From assembly GCA_023411175.1 (NCBI GenBank), contig JAEYPB010000046.1, forward strand, positions 30,116 through 94,115: a stretch of 64,000 nucleotides of DNA, read 5' to 3'. Each line of letters starts with the position of its first letter. Within the stretch, counting starts at the first letter, position 1. The stretch comes from Bacillota bacterium. Its GTDB lineage: Bacteria > Bacillota > Clostridia > Christensenellales > Aristaeellaceae. The translations under genes were made by a program, and so were the position numbers. Shown piece by piece: positions 8,962 to 17,220 of this stretch. Below the pieces are notes generated by a model. That model saw nothing but the letters and a program-made list of their open reading frames with translations. It had not been told where the DNA came from and ran no database searches.

Positions 8962-11265
8962 ATGTGGAAACTGACAGAATTAAACGAAATCTTCGCTTCC
9001 TTTGAGTGTGAAGGCGGGAACCGCCTGCGCGCGGCCGCTTACCGGGACGGCTGCCTCCGGGTGACCGCTACGCGGGGCAAGGATTTTCTCCTCCGGGATG
9101 AGCCGATGATCGTGTCAAAACCATCCGGCAGCCTCAATGTGCAGGAAGATGAAGGCGACTTCACCATAGCCTCCGGCGCGCTTACGGCGCGGCTGGACGC
9201 CGGGACCGGCGCGCTTTGCTACGCCGCAGGCGGAGAACCCCTCGTCCGGGAGCCGGACGCGGGCGGGCGGACGCTCCGGGAAATTGACATCGTCAAATAC
9301 CGCTACGACCCGGGCGCCCCGCTGACCGAGACCGTCGGTGTGGACGGCGCGAGGGTTCGGGCGGAAGGCGTGCCCTACACGGACAGAAAGGGCTTTCAGA
9401 CGCGGCTGAACCTGGTCTTCTCGGAGGGCGAGGTGCTCTACGGCCTCGGCCAGCACGAGGAGGGCGTTCTGAACCACCGGGGCGGCCACCAGTTCCTCTA
9501 CCAGCACAACCTGAAAGTCTCCTGCCCGGTCCTCATGTCCTCAAAGGGCTGGGGCGTCCTGTACAATTCCTGCGCCGCGATGACCTTCCACGACGACGCC
9601 TTCGGCAGCTACCTGTCTGGCGACGCCGACGACGAGATGGACTTCTTCCTCTTCCACGGCCCGTCGCTGGATGAGATGATCCGCCACCTCCGCGCCCTGA
9701 CCGGCGACGCGCCGATTCCGCCCAAGTGGGCCTTCGGGTTCGTGCAAAGCAAGGAGCGCTACAAGGATCAGGACGAACTGGTCGCCACCGCCGCGGAATA
9801 CAGAAGGCGCGGCATCCCGCTGGACGTGGTCGTGCAGGACTGGTACACCTGGCCGGAGGGGCTTTGGGGACAGAAGACGGCGGACGAAACCCGCTATCCG
9901 GACATCCCCAAAGCGGCAAAGGCGCTTAACGACATGGACGTAAAGCTCATGTGGTCGATCTGGCCCAACATGTCCGGCGACGGCGAGAATCGGCGCGAAT
10001 TCCGGGAGAAGGGGCTGCTCCTCGGCAACCGCTCCACCTACGATGCGTTTTCGCCGGAGGGCCGCGCGGTCTACTGGCGACAGGCGGACGAGGGGCTGTT
10101 TTCAAAGGGCATCGACGCCTGGTGGTGCGACTGCACCGAACCCTTCGAGGCGGACTGGTTCGGCGCGGAGCCGATGACACCGGAAGACCGCATGCTCTTT
10201 GACACCAATGAATTCAAGCGCTACATCGATCCGGCGATGGTAAACGCCTACTCCATCTACCACTCTCAGGGCATCTGGGAGGGACAGCGGGCGAAGACCC
10301 TCGCAAAGCGCGTATTGAACCTCACCCGCTCCGGCTTTCCCGGCCAGCAGCGCTACGGCGCCTTCGTCTGGAACGGCGACACCTCCGCCAACTGGGAGAC
10401 GCTGAAAAAGTCCATCCCCGACGGCCTCAACTTCTGCCTGTCCGGCCAGCCCTACTGGACCCAGGACGCCGGCGCGTTCTTCGTGAAGCGCTGGGCACAG
10501 TGGTTCGGCCGGGGCGAGTATGAGATGGGCTGCGAGGACCCCGCGTACCGGGAGCTGTTTCTCCGGTGGTTCCAGATGTGCGCGTTTCTGCCGATGCTGC
10601 GCGCCCACGGCACCGACACGCCCCGGGAGGTCTGGCGGTTCGGCGCGCCGGGCGAGGCGGTTTACGACGCGCTGGTCGCAGCCATCGAGCTGCGCATGCG
10701 CCTCCTCCCCTACGTCTATTCGCTGGCGTTCTCGGTGCGCTTTCATCGGGACACGATGCTCAGGATGCTGGCCTTCGACTTCATGGCCGACCCGACCGCC
10801 CGGGAGATCAGCGATCAGTTCCTGCTGGGGCGCGCACTCATGGCCTGCCCGGTAACAGAGCCGGGCGCGAAAATACGCCGCCTGTACCTGCCGAGCGGCG
10901 CGGACTGGTACGACTTCTTTACCGAAGAGAGGTATTCCGGCGGGCAGTGGATCGACGCCGAAGTCGGCCTCGACCGGATTCCGGTGTTCGTCCGCGCAGG
11001 ATCGATCCTGCCCGTGGGGCCGGTCAGACAGCACGCGCTCGAAGAATCGGCCGAACCCGTCGAGCTTCGGGTCTACGCCGGCGCGGACGGCGAATTCGAC
11101 CTCTACGATGACGCGGGCGACGGCTACGGCTACGAAAAGGGTGCGTACGGCGTCACACACCTTCAGTGGGACGACCGCGAAAGTCGGCTTCGCTGGGAAT
11201 TCTCGGGCGACGCCCGGTACGAGATCAAAAACACCACCCTTCGCATCATAGGAGGAAGCGCATGA
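8962..11265 (+). CDS. GH31 family alpha-glycosidase (alpha-glucosidase/alpha-xylosidase type)
   Basis: 767 residues. It has an N-terminal beta-sandwich (galactose-mutarotase-like) and then a GH31 barrel starting PPKWAFGFVQSKERYKDQDE. The catalytic nucleophile is the Asp of GIDAWWCDCTEPF near residue 387, and the likely acid/base Asp is in FVWNGDTSANW near residue 470. LMWSIWPNMS supplies the substrate-site strand. The WWxDxxEP form resembles enzymes that include alpha-xylosidases, but specificity cannot be read reliably. No signal peptide, so cytoplasmic, acting on sugars imported by the ABC system. It follows the permease gene by 4 bp. Confidence 0.92.
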   Translation: MWKLTELNEIFASFECEGGNRLRAAAYRDGCLRVTATRGKDFLLRDEPMIVSKPSGSLNVQEDEGDFTIASGALTARLDAGTGALCYAAGGEPLVREPDAGGRTLREIDIVKYRYDPGAPLTETVGVDGARVRAEGVPYTDRKGFQTRLNLVFSEGEVLYGLGQHEEGVLNHRGGHQFLYQHNLKVSCPVLMSSKGWGVLYNSCAAMTFHDDAFGSYLSGDADDEMDFFLFHGPSLDEMIRHLRALTGDAPIPPKWAFGFVQSKERYKDQDELVATAAEYRRRGIPLDVVVQDWYTWPEGLWGQKTADETRYPDIPKAAKALNDMDVKLMWSIWPNMSGDGENRREFREKGLLLGNRSTYDAFSPEGRAVYWRQADEGLFSKGIDAWWCDCTEPFEADWFGAEPMTPEDRMLFDTNEFKRYIDPAMVNAYSIYHSQGIWEGQRAKTLAKRVLNLTRSGFPGQQRYGAFVWNGDTSANWETLKKSIPDGLNFCLSGQPYWTQDAGAFFVKRWAQWFGRGEYEMGCEDPAYRELFLRWFQMCAFLPMLRAHGTDTPREVWRFGAPGEAVYDALVAAIELRMRLLPYVYSLAFSVRFHRDTMLRMLAFDFMADPTAREISDQFLLGRALMACPVTEPGAKIRRLYLPSGADWYDFFTEERYSGGQWIDAEVGLDRIPVFVRAGSILPVGPVRQHALEESAEPVELRVYAGADGEFDLYDDAGDGYGYEKGAYGVTHLQWDDRESRLRWEFSGDARYEIKNTTLRIIGGSA

Positions 11266-12326
11266 AGAGTCCAAACGAACGCTTCGAGGCCTGGTGGCGC
11301 GGCGAAAACGAGGGACTGCCGCTGATGTATGTGGTGGCGGCGGAAGAAAACGCGCCCCGGGTGCCGAGGCCCGATACCCCGGAGGCCTTCTGGACCGACG
11401 CGGATTACCTGATCGCCCGCACCCGCGCCGAAATCGCCGGGCGCAGGTATCTGGCTGACGCGTATCCTTCCGTTGCGGCGGATCTCGGGCCGGGTTCGCT
11501 GGCGCTGTACCTGGGTTCGGAGCCCCGCTTCGCCTGGGACACCGTGTGGTACGACAAGTGCATCCACGACCTGGAAAACCACCCGCCCCTCGCCTTCGAC
11601 CCGGAGAACCGCTGGTGGAAGCGCCATTTCCAGCTGGTCAAAACGATTCGGGATGCGCTTCGCGGCGAGTGCCTCGTGGACATGCCGGACATCATCGAAA
11701 ACATCGACATCTACTCCGCCATGCGCGGCACCGAGGACGCCCTCTACGACCTGATGGATGACCCGGAACTCGTGGAGGCGCGCATCGCCCAGATCGACGA
11801 CGCCTACTTCCACTACTACGACGCGTTCCGGGAACTGATCGCCGAGGAGGATGGCTCCCAGGGCTACACCTGCTTCCACATCCGGGGCGAGGGCCGCGTG
11901 GCGAAGATCCAGTGTGACTTTTCCGCCATGCTTTCCCCCGGCCAGTTCCGGCAGTTCGTCTTGCCGTCGCTGGAGAAGCAGACGCGGCGGCTGGATCACG
12001 CCCTGTACCATCTGGACGGCAAGGACGCCATCCGCCACGTTCCGGCGATCATGGAGCTCGAAAAGCTCGACGCGCTTCAGTGGACCTGCGGCGCAGGGCA
12101 GCCCGACGGCGCGTGCCCTCGCTGGGACGCGATCTACGACCAGGTCACCGCCGCGGGCAAGAGCCTGTGGATTCAGCTCTACGACGGCGGCGCGACGGAC
12201 TGGATCGCCGGCGCGGAGCGATTGATGGCGCGCTACGGCAAACAGAAGCTCTATTTCATCTTCCCGGACATGCCCGTGCGCGACGCGGAATTACTTATGA
12301 ACCACGCGGAAAAGCACTGGAAATGA
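11262..12326 (+). CDS. Uroporphyrinogen decarboxylase-fold protein (COG0407-like)
   Basis: 354 residues. The fold is suggested by the N-terminal NERFEAWWRGE segment, the DLGPGSLALYLG and DIIENIDIYSAMRGTEDALYDL segments, the FRQFVLPSLEKQTRRLDHALYHLDG block (with the DG-x-D/H pair seen in UroD-like methyltransferases), and the C-terminal LYFIFPDMPVRDAELLM. The family includes UroD and corrinoid-dependent methyltransferases (MtaA/CmuA). No heme-pathway gene or corrinoid protein is next to it; it is last in the sugar operon, overlapping GH31 by ATGA and ending at a strong terminator. Members of this group recur in Clostridial glycan loci with unknown function, so none is assigned. Confidence 0.75.
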   Translation: MKSPNERFEAWWRGENEGLPLMYVVAAEENAPRVPRPDTPEAFWTDADYLIARTRAEIAGRRYLADAYPSVAADLGPGSLALYLGSEPRFAWDTVWYDKCIHDLENHPPLAFDPENRWWKRHFQLVKTIRDALRGECLVDMPDIIENIDIYSAMRGTEDALYDLMDDPELVEARIAQIDDAYFHYYDAFRELIAEEDGSQGYTCFHIRGEGRVAKIQCDFSAMLSPGQFRQFVLPSLEKQTRRLDHALYHLDGKDAIRHVPAIMELEKLDALQWTCGAGQPDGACPRWDAIYDQVTAAGKSLWIQLYDGGATDWIAGAERLMARYGKQKLYFIFPDMPVRDAELLMNHAEKHWK

Positions 12327-12330
12327 TCGC

Positions 12331-12362
12331 ACAGGCCCCGCCGCATTCGCGGCGGGGCCTGT
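12331..12362 (+). terminator. Terminator hairpin ending the sugar operon
   Basis: 14-bp perfect stem (12331-12344 with 12349-12362), ATTC loop. The downstream sequence is AU-rich rather than a clean U-run. It sits between converging genes and may serve both directions. Confidence 0.8.
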
Positions 12363-12376
12363 CATATTAAAAAGGT

Positions 12377-13018
12377 TTACTCGTCGATCACACGGCAGTC
12401 CGCCAGAATGTCGCGCAGAAAGCGCATGCTGTCCTCCGGCGTGATCCCGCGGATCACCTTTGCGGGCACGCCCGCGGCGAAGGTGTTTGGCGGCAGGTCC
12501 CGGGTCACGACGCTGCCCGCCCCCACCACGCAACCGTCGCCGATGGTCACGCCGCCGCACACGGTCACGTTCGCCCCAAGCCACACGTCGTTTCCGACGG
12601 TCACCGGCCGGGCATAGCAGAAGTGGCCGGGCGCGCCGTCCGGACCCAGCATGCTGCGGCGCTCGGACGCGATCAGCGGATGAACCGGCGTCACGATGGT
12701 CACGTTGGGGCCGAAGTTCGCGTTGTCGCCGATTAAGACCTTCGCGTCGTCCTGCACCGTCAGGTTGTAGTTGCCGAAGAAATTGTTGCCAATCTCGGTA
12801 TGCGCGCCGTAGTGGAAGAAGATCGGCCCCTGCATGAAGCAGTTCGCCCCCTTGCGGCCGAGGATCTGCCCAAGCAGTTCCTCGCGCCTCTCAGTCTCGT
12901 CCTCCAGCGTGCGGCTGTAAAGGCTGGACAAGTTGTGCGACCTAAGCTTCATCGCCCGAAGCGCCGCGTCCCCCGGCCTGAACAAGATCCCCTTGAAAAT
13001 GCGCGCCTCCTCGTTCAC
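12377..13018 (-). CDS. Sugar O-acetyltransferase, left-handed beta-helix (LacA/Maa type)
   Basis: 213 residues. Hexapeptide repeats form a left-handed beta-helix (IGNNFFGNYNLTVQDDAKVL, IGDNANFGPNVTIVTPVHPL, VTVGNDVWLGANVTV, GVTIGDGCVVGAGSVVTRDL), with the catalytic His in TPVHPL and the C-terminal PANVIRGI-like segment (AGVPAKVIRGIT). Relatives acetylate the 6-hydroxyl of galactosides or maltose with acetyl-CoA, probably as detoxification of non-metabolisable sugars. GTG 13018 overlaps the MFS stop (GTGA), with a good AAAGGAGG upstream. Paired with a transporter, it resembles the lacY-lacA arrangement. Confidence 0.88.
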   Translation of the reverse strand: MNEEARIFKGILFRPGDAALRAMKLRSHNLSSLYSRTLEDETERREELLGQILGRKGANCFMQGPIFFHYGAHTEIGNNFFGNYNLTVQDDAKVLIGDNANFGPNVTIVTPVHPLIASERRSMLGPDGAPGHFCYARPVTVGNDVWLGANVTVCGGVTIGDGCVVGAGSVVTRDLPPNTFAAGVPAKVIRGITPEDSMRFLRDILADCRVIDE

Positions 13019-14226
13019 AGCGCTTCCTCCTTTCGTTCGGGCTCCACGCCCGTCAGCGTCGGCCTGTTCCGCGCGCACAGGCGGTTCGCGCGCTCCGTGA
13101 GGAAGACCATCCCCACGCCAAAGACCAGAAGGTACGCCGGATAGAGCCACAAACCCGTGCGCGCCGCCAAAAATCCGAAGACCGGCGGCATCAATGTCGA
13201 GCCGGTGTAGGCGGCAGCCATCTGCATGCCCATGATGGTCTGGGAGCGGTCCGCGCCAAAGTTGTCCGGCGTCGCGTGCAAGAGGCTGGGGAAGATCGGC
13301 GCGCAGCCAAGCCCCAGAAGGGTCAGCCCCGCGTACAGCGACACATCCCCCAGCGGCAGGAGGAGGAACACAAGCCCTGCAACGGCGACCGCCTCGCCCA
13401 ACCGCACCATGTTCCGATCCCCAAGTTTTCCGGAGACGAGCCCGCTCAGGAACCGCCCACCGGTGATCCCAAGGTAGATCAGGGACGCCATCTTCGCGGC
13501 GGCTTCCGGCGCCCTGCCTTTGAAGAGCACCAGATAGCTGCTGGCCCATAGGCCCGCGGTGACCTCCACCGCGCAGTAGCAGAAGAACGCCACAAGAAGC
13601 GGCTTTGCCCCCGGCATTCGGAGGATCTCCAGCATGCCGTAGTGGGTATGGGTCTCCTCGCTGCGCCGGTCTGTGGGTTGACTCCCCTTCCATAGCGGAA
13701 TCGAGAAGATCAGGCAGGCGACCAGCACCACCTGAATCAGGCCGATCGAAAGATAGCCGGAATTCCACTTCAGCCCTCCGGCCAGGCACAGCCCCATGAT
13801 GAAGGGCCCCGCCGCAGCGCCGACGCCCCAGAAGCAGTGCAGCCAGTTCATGTGGCGTGATTTGTAGTGGAGCGCCACGAAGTTGTTGAGCGCCGCGTCC
13901 ACGCTGCCCGCCCCCAGCCCGTAGGGAATCGCCCACAGGCACAAATGCCAGAACGAGCGGGAGATCGAAAACCCGAGAAGCGCCACTGCCGTCATGCCCA
14001 CGCTGGCCGCCGTTACAACCCCGGTTCCGAATCTTCGGATCACCCGCACGCTGAACAGGCTTGAGATGATCGTCCCGCCCGCAATCAGCATGGAGATAAC
14101 GCCCGCGTAGGAGACAGGGACGCCCATCTCCCCGTACATCGATGGCCAGGCGGAGCCCAGCGCCGCGTCCGGCAACCCCAGGCTGATAAAGGCGACGTAG
14201 ATCAGAACCAACAGAATCGAACCCAT
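13015..14226 (-). CDS. MFS transporter
   Basis: About 403 residues with twelve predicted membrane segments, beginning MGSILLVLIYVAFISLGLPDAALGSAWP. The loop between helices 2 and 3 has VRVIRRFGTG, and a charged central loop (PLWKGSQPTDRRSEETHTH) separates the two halves. It resembles the FucP/YfkF-like sugar or drug MFS class; substrate unknown. AGGAGG ends 6 nt before ATG 14226, so the upstream ATG candidates are less likely. It is co-transcribed with the acetyltransferase and divergent from the AraC-type gene. Confidence 0.85.
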   Translation of the reverse strand: MGSILLVLIYVAFISLGLPDAALGSAWPSMYGEMGVPVSYAGVISMLIAGGTIISSLFSVRVIRRFGTGVVTAASVGMTAVALLGFSISRSFWHLCLWAIPYGLGAGSVDAALNNFVALHYKSRHMNWLHCFWGVGAAAGPFIMGLCLAGGLKWNSGYLSIGLIQVVLVACLIFSIPLWKGSQPTDRRSEETHTHYGMLEILRMPGAKPLLVAFFCYCAVEVTAGLWASSYLVLFKGRAPEAAAKMASLIYLGITGGRFLSGLVSGKLGDRNMVRLGEAVAVAGLVFLLLPLGDVSLYAGLTLLGLGCAPIFPSLLHATPDNFGADRSQTIMGMQMAAAYTGSTLMPPVFGFLAARTGLWLYPAYLLVFGVGMVFLTERANRLCARNRPTLTGVEPERKEEAL

Positions 14227-14387
14227 GCACATCCTCCTTGGCGCACGCATAAAGCGGCAGCGCCGGGCGCGCTTGCCCGGCTCGCCCGTTCACGCTATAA
14301 TAATACAATAAAACAGCCGTCGATCCTATCGAAATATGCCACTTTGCCATAACAATCGTATTTTGCCGTGCGGAAAGGATGAAATAC

Positions 14388-15302
14388 GTGATTCTCCTAA
14401 AGCTGATGAGCGATAAAAGCGAAATCGTCCCCTACGACCTTCGGGAGTTTCCCGTCTACGCCAAGCTCGAAAGGCTGTCGAACTATCCCAACATGACCTG
14501 CGTCAGCCATTGGCATGACGAGCTTGAGTTCATCGTCCCCCTTCAGGGCGACATGCTGTATTCGGTCAACGGCAGAGACTACGCGCTGGAGCGGGGCAAG
14601 GGGATCTTCGTCAACTCCCGCCAGATGCACGCCAGCCGCCCGGTGGACGGCGCGGACTGCGAATACCTGTGCGTCGTATTCCACCCCTCGCTGGCCTGCG
14701 CCACGGAGCGCCTGCGCCAGCGCTACCTGGAGCCGCTGTGCGCGGACGCCGCCTGCCCGGCCCTCTTGCTGCGGCCTTCCATCGGCTGGCAGGGCGAGCT
14801 GCTGCAACTGCTTCGGCGCCTGGGCGACCTGTGGGCGGAGAAGGGCGACGGGTTTGAGCTTGAGGCGCTCAGCATCCTCTACGCTGTGTGCTTTCTTCTG
14901 AGCCGGCACAGCAAGGATCAGGAGGACAGCCCGAACGCCCCGCCCGACAAGCGCCTGGAAGCGCTGCACCGCATGCTGGGCTTCGTCCAGAGCCGCTACG
15001 CGGACAAGATCTCGCTGGAGGACATCGCCGCCGCCGGCGGCGTCTCGAAGAGCGGCTGCTGCTGCATCTTCCGCCGGGTCATCCATAAGACGCCCGTCTC
15101 CTACCTGACAGACTACCGCGTCAAGAAGAGCCTGGACCTTCTGGGCGGAACCAACCATTCGGTCACCGAAATCGCGCTGGGCTGCGGCTTTCTGAGCCCC
15201 AGCTACTTTGCGGAAGTGTTCCGTGAACGGATGGGCCTGACGCCCACGCAGTACCGGGAAAGGTTCGCCCACGCCCAGTCATCCCCCGACGCGGGGATGT
15301 GA
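14388..15302 (+). CDS. AraC-family transcriptional regulator with cupin sensor domain
   Basis: About 304 residues. The N-terminal AraC-binding cupin has SHWHDELEFIVPLQGDMLYSV and the GKGIFVNSRQMHA turn; the C-terminal domain has two HTH motifs (ISLEDIAAAGGVSKSGCCCIFRR and the family signature VTEIALGCGFLSPSYFAEVFRERMGLTPTQYRER in part). It probably controls the divergent MFS/acetyltransferase genes in response to a sugar. GTG 14388 has AAAGG 9 nt upstream, while ATG 14379 would touch the ribosome binding site. The CCC run in the first HTH is unusual. Confidence 0.9.
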   Translation: MILLKLMSDKSEIVPYDLREFPVYAKLERLSNYPNMTCVSHWHDELEFIVPLQGDMLYSVNGRDYALERGKGIFVNSRQMHASRPVDGADCEYLCVVFHPSLACATERLRQRYLEPLCADAACPALLLRPSIGWQGELLQLLRRLGDLWAEKGDGFELEALSILYAVCFLLSRHSKDQEDSPNAPPDKRLEALHRMLGFVQSRYADKISLEDIAAAGGVSKSGCCCIFRRVIHKTPVSYLTDYRVKKSLDLLGGTNHSVTEIALGCGFLSPSYFAEVFRERMGLTPTQYRERFAHAQSSPDAGM

Positions 15303-15307
15303 CTGGG
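15274..15307 (+). terminator. Hairpin overlapping the end of the AraC-type gene
   Basis: CCCAGTCA pairs with TGACTGGG and an inner TCCCC pairs with GGGGA, with a 2-nt bulge. The stop codon lies inside the 3' arm. There is no U-run, so terminator activity is uncertain. Confidence 0.5.
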
Positions 15308-15441
15308 CCACATATCTATACGTACCGCAAGGATTGAGCGCCATTCCGTGATGGTGATACCCTAAGCGGAATAAAGTACCCGGGAGCGGCACATCCGTTG
15401 CCCCCAACGTCGCGGTGACGGGGCGCAGCTTTGACGAATGA

Positions 15442-15469
15442 ACGCGAAACGCCGACTTTGCATAGTTTA
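15442..15469 (+). promoter_or_regulatory. SigK-like promoter candidate
   Basis: AC at 15442-15443 and CATAGTTTA at 15461-15469, spaced 17 bp, match the mother-cell sigma-K pattern (AC, N16-17, CATAnnnTA). It lies about 36 bp before the cysteine-rich gene. Short motifs can occur by chance; the similar site before the paralogue at 51.7 kb strengthens the case. Confidence 0.4.
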
Positions 15470-15504
15470 TTGCGAAGTCATTTGTGGTGAAGGGAGATAA
15501 AAAC

Positions 15505-16317
15505 ATGAGTTGTGACTGCCTTAAGGCCGCCGATGCCCCTTGCGTTTCCGTCATCGACTACACCGCCGTTCAGGGCGATCCGATTTTGCCGTTTGAGTTC
15601 GCGCTGGATCCCGCCTCGATTCTGTACCCTGTCCCCGGACAAAACCAACGGTTTATCTACACGGTCACCGCTAAGGGAGCCGATCAACCGGAATACGCGG
15701 ATTTGAGTCACTTTGTGCTGATGATCTGCTCAGATATCACGGAAGAAATGCTTCAAAACGTTTCGGTGACGATCGACGGCATCCAACAGCCTGTGGTCAT
15801 CGGTGCTAACGTAGTGATCATGCCGCTCGATCAACCCGACCCACCGACCGGCTGTGCCGGGCTTAAATTCGATTTCGGTTTGAACAAGGTGACCGGCGTT
15901 ATGACGGTGGTCTTTGAATTGACGACGCCCCACCCGATTGGCCCGGTGACGGTATGCGTGTTCGGAGGCGGCACAGCGGTCAATTCCCTTGCGATCTGCG
16001 GCCCCGTATGCGGCCAAGTGGAAACTACCTGCCCGGCGGTTGCCTACCAGCGCGCCAGGCTTTGTGTGCCTGTGACGGTCACCCCCTTTGCCAACGCGGG
16101 GGACACCACCACGATCTGTTGCGGCACGCCCACCATTTCCAGCGGGGAAATCGCCTGCGAAGGCACGCCCCTGGGTACCTGCGTATTCACAATCACCCAG
16201 GAACTCTGCATCGAAGTGCCGGTCGCGTTTGGAGCAAACGCAACCGTGGGCAACTACTCGGTACAATGTCTGGGCGCCGGCACTGCAACCGTGTGCGAAG
16301 GCTGTACAACCGGCTGA
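15505..16317 (+). CDS. Cysteine-rich protein of unknown family (copy 1)
   Basis: 270 residues with about 18 Cys and no signal peptide or membrane segment. I do not recognise a named family. It aligns over its whole length with the protein at 51727: shared blocks include LPFEF, PGQxQRFxY, CxDITE, TGCxGLKFxFxLxK, a VCVxGGG segment, CGPxC and a CCG turn. The alternation of short beta-like strands with paired cysteines suggests a compact, possibly disulfide- or metal-stabilised beta protein. GGGAG precedes ATG 15505 by about 8 nt. With the SigK-like upstream site, a spore-coat or other cell-surface role is possible, but that is inference. Confidence 0.8.
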   Translation: MSCDCLKAADAPCVSVIDYTAVQGDPILPFEFALDPASILYPVPGQNQRFIYTVTAKGADQPEYADLSHFVLMICSDITEEMLQNVSVTIDGIQQPVVIGANVVIMPLDQPDPPTGCAGLKFDFGLNKVTGVMTVVFELTTPHPIGPVTVCVFGGGTAVNSLAICGPVCGQVETTCPAVAYQRARLCVPVTVTPFANAGDTTTICCGTPTISSGEIACEGTPLGTCVFTITQELCIEVPVAFGANATVGNYSVQCLGAGTATVCEGCTTG

Positions 16318-16338
16318 TCGATTCATGCGTTCCTTCCC

Positions 16339-16374
16339 GCCCGGTGTCGGCACTGTGTGCCTGTGCCGGGCTTT
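16339..16374 (+). terminator. Terminator hairpin after cysteine-rich gene
   Basis: Outer stem GCCCGG/CCGGGC (16339-16344, 16366-16371) and inner stem GGCAC/GTGCC separated by a small internal loop, then CTTTCC. Confidence 0.55.
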
Positions 16375-16439
16375 CCACTGTTACAGTTTGATATTCACCC
16401 AAAGGCCGTAAATCCCCAAAGTGATGATGGCAAGCAGTC

Positions 16440-16570
16440 GATAAGCTGCTGATCTACCCGTCTATGCGCCCATCTTCGCGAAGCTCTCCTCATACGCCCC
16501 CATAGCCGCCATTGCCACCATGCACGCGTTGACCAGCACCAGCGCACATCGGCCGTTTGCCCCAGATCAT
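16440..16570 (-). pseudogene. Decayed 3' end of a phage-like small membrane protein gene (copy 1)
   Basis: On the minus strand the stretch near 16467-16544 reads LVLVNACMVAMAAMGAYEES then FAKMGA and a stop. The upstream part is frameshifted relative to the better preserved copy at 17258-17485, and no start is present. It matches the C-terminal end of small membrane proteins found in prophage-like elements. It covers part of the 411-bp gap before the peptidoglycan-binding gene; the rest of the gap holds the terminator above and the promoter below. Confidence 0.5.
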
Positions 16571-16663
16571 ATACCGAGACGGCAGGGAAGCCCAATGGCA
16601 CAACGCCCCGTATTTCGTCGGAATGTGCCGCACTTTGCCGATTGCAGAACGCCCATAATATGA

Positions 16664-16692
16664 TTGACATTGATGTTTTCCTTTTGTACAAT
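16664..16692 (+). promoter_or_regulatory. Sigma-A promoter
   Basis: TTGACA at 16664-16669 and TACAAT at 16687-16692 with a 17-bp spacer, about 37 bp before the peptidoglycan-binding protein gene. One of the best matches to the vegetative consensus in the window. Confidence 0.8.
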
Positions 16693-16728
16693 GGAATCAT
16701 AACTAAATAGCATAAACATGAGGAGGCT

Positions 16729-17172
16729 ATGAACTTGATAAAGCGTGTACTCTCTCTGTCTCTGGTTCTTCTGTTGCTCTTGGTGTTCGCCTCTACTCAA
16801 GCCCTTGCCGAAGATCCTGCTCAAGCGGAAACGGCCTACTATCAGCTTGGCGACAGGGACACCGAGGACAGCGAAGACATTTCTTCTTTGCAAGATGCCC
16901 TGATTGTCTTCGGTTATCTCGCCGATGGAACTGCTGATGGAATGTACGGCAAGGGTACTGCCGCCGCCGTCAAGAAGTACCAGCTCGATAACAATCTGGA
17001 AGCAACCGGCAGCGTTACGTATGATCAATTCAGGGGCATTCTTGCTGCTGCCGAAAAGGTCACGCTGGAGCGCATTACAAAGGCCATCATCGACCAGATT
17101 AATGCCATTGATGACAAGGACGCGATAGAAGCCATCTGCACTGCCGCATTGGAGAAATACATGGTGTGGTAA
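16729..17172 (+). CDS. Secreted peptidoglycan-binding domain protein
   Basis: 147 residues. A signal peptide (IKRVLSLSLVLLLLLVFAST then QALA|ED) precedes one peptidoglycan_binding_1 repeat at about residues 53-105: SSLQDALIVFGYLADGTADG followed by MYGKGTAAAVKKYQLDNNLE, then a short helical tail. Proteins of this kind bind the cell wall; no catalytic domain is present. The ribosome binding site AGGAGG is only 2 nt from ATG 16729 and 8 nt from TTG 16735, so the true start may be the TTG, two codons later. Base composition is noticeably lower in GC than the neighbouring core genes, and it lies between two phage-gene remnants, suggesting acquisition by transfer. Confidence 0.85.
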   Translation: MNLIKRVLSLSLVLLLLLVFASTQALAEDPAQAETAYYQLGDRDTEDSEDISSLQDALIVFGYLADGTADGMYGKGTAAAVKKYQLDNNLEATGSVTYDQFRGILAAAEKVTLERITKAIIDQINAIDDKDAIEAICTAALEKYMVW

Positions 17173-17220
17173 TTGCAAACATATCGTACCTTATGTCGAA
17201 GCAAAAGGGCACCATGGTAA

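Noticed and set aside
12377..14350. One 657-codon protein spanning the acetyltransferase and MFS region
   Set aside because: Its N-terminal two thirds read out of frame through the MFS gene; the acetyltransferase begins at GTG 13018 with its own ribosome binding site.
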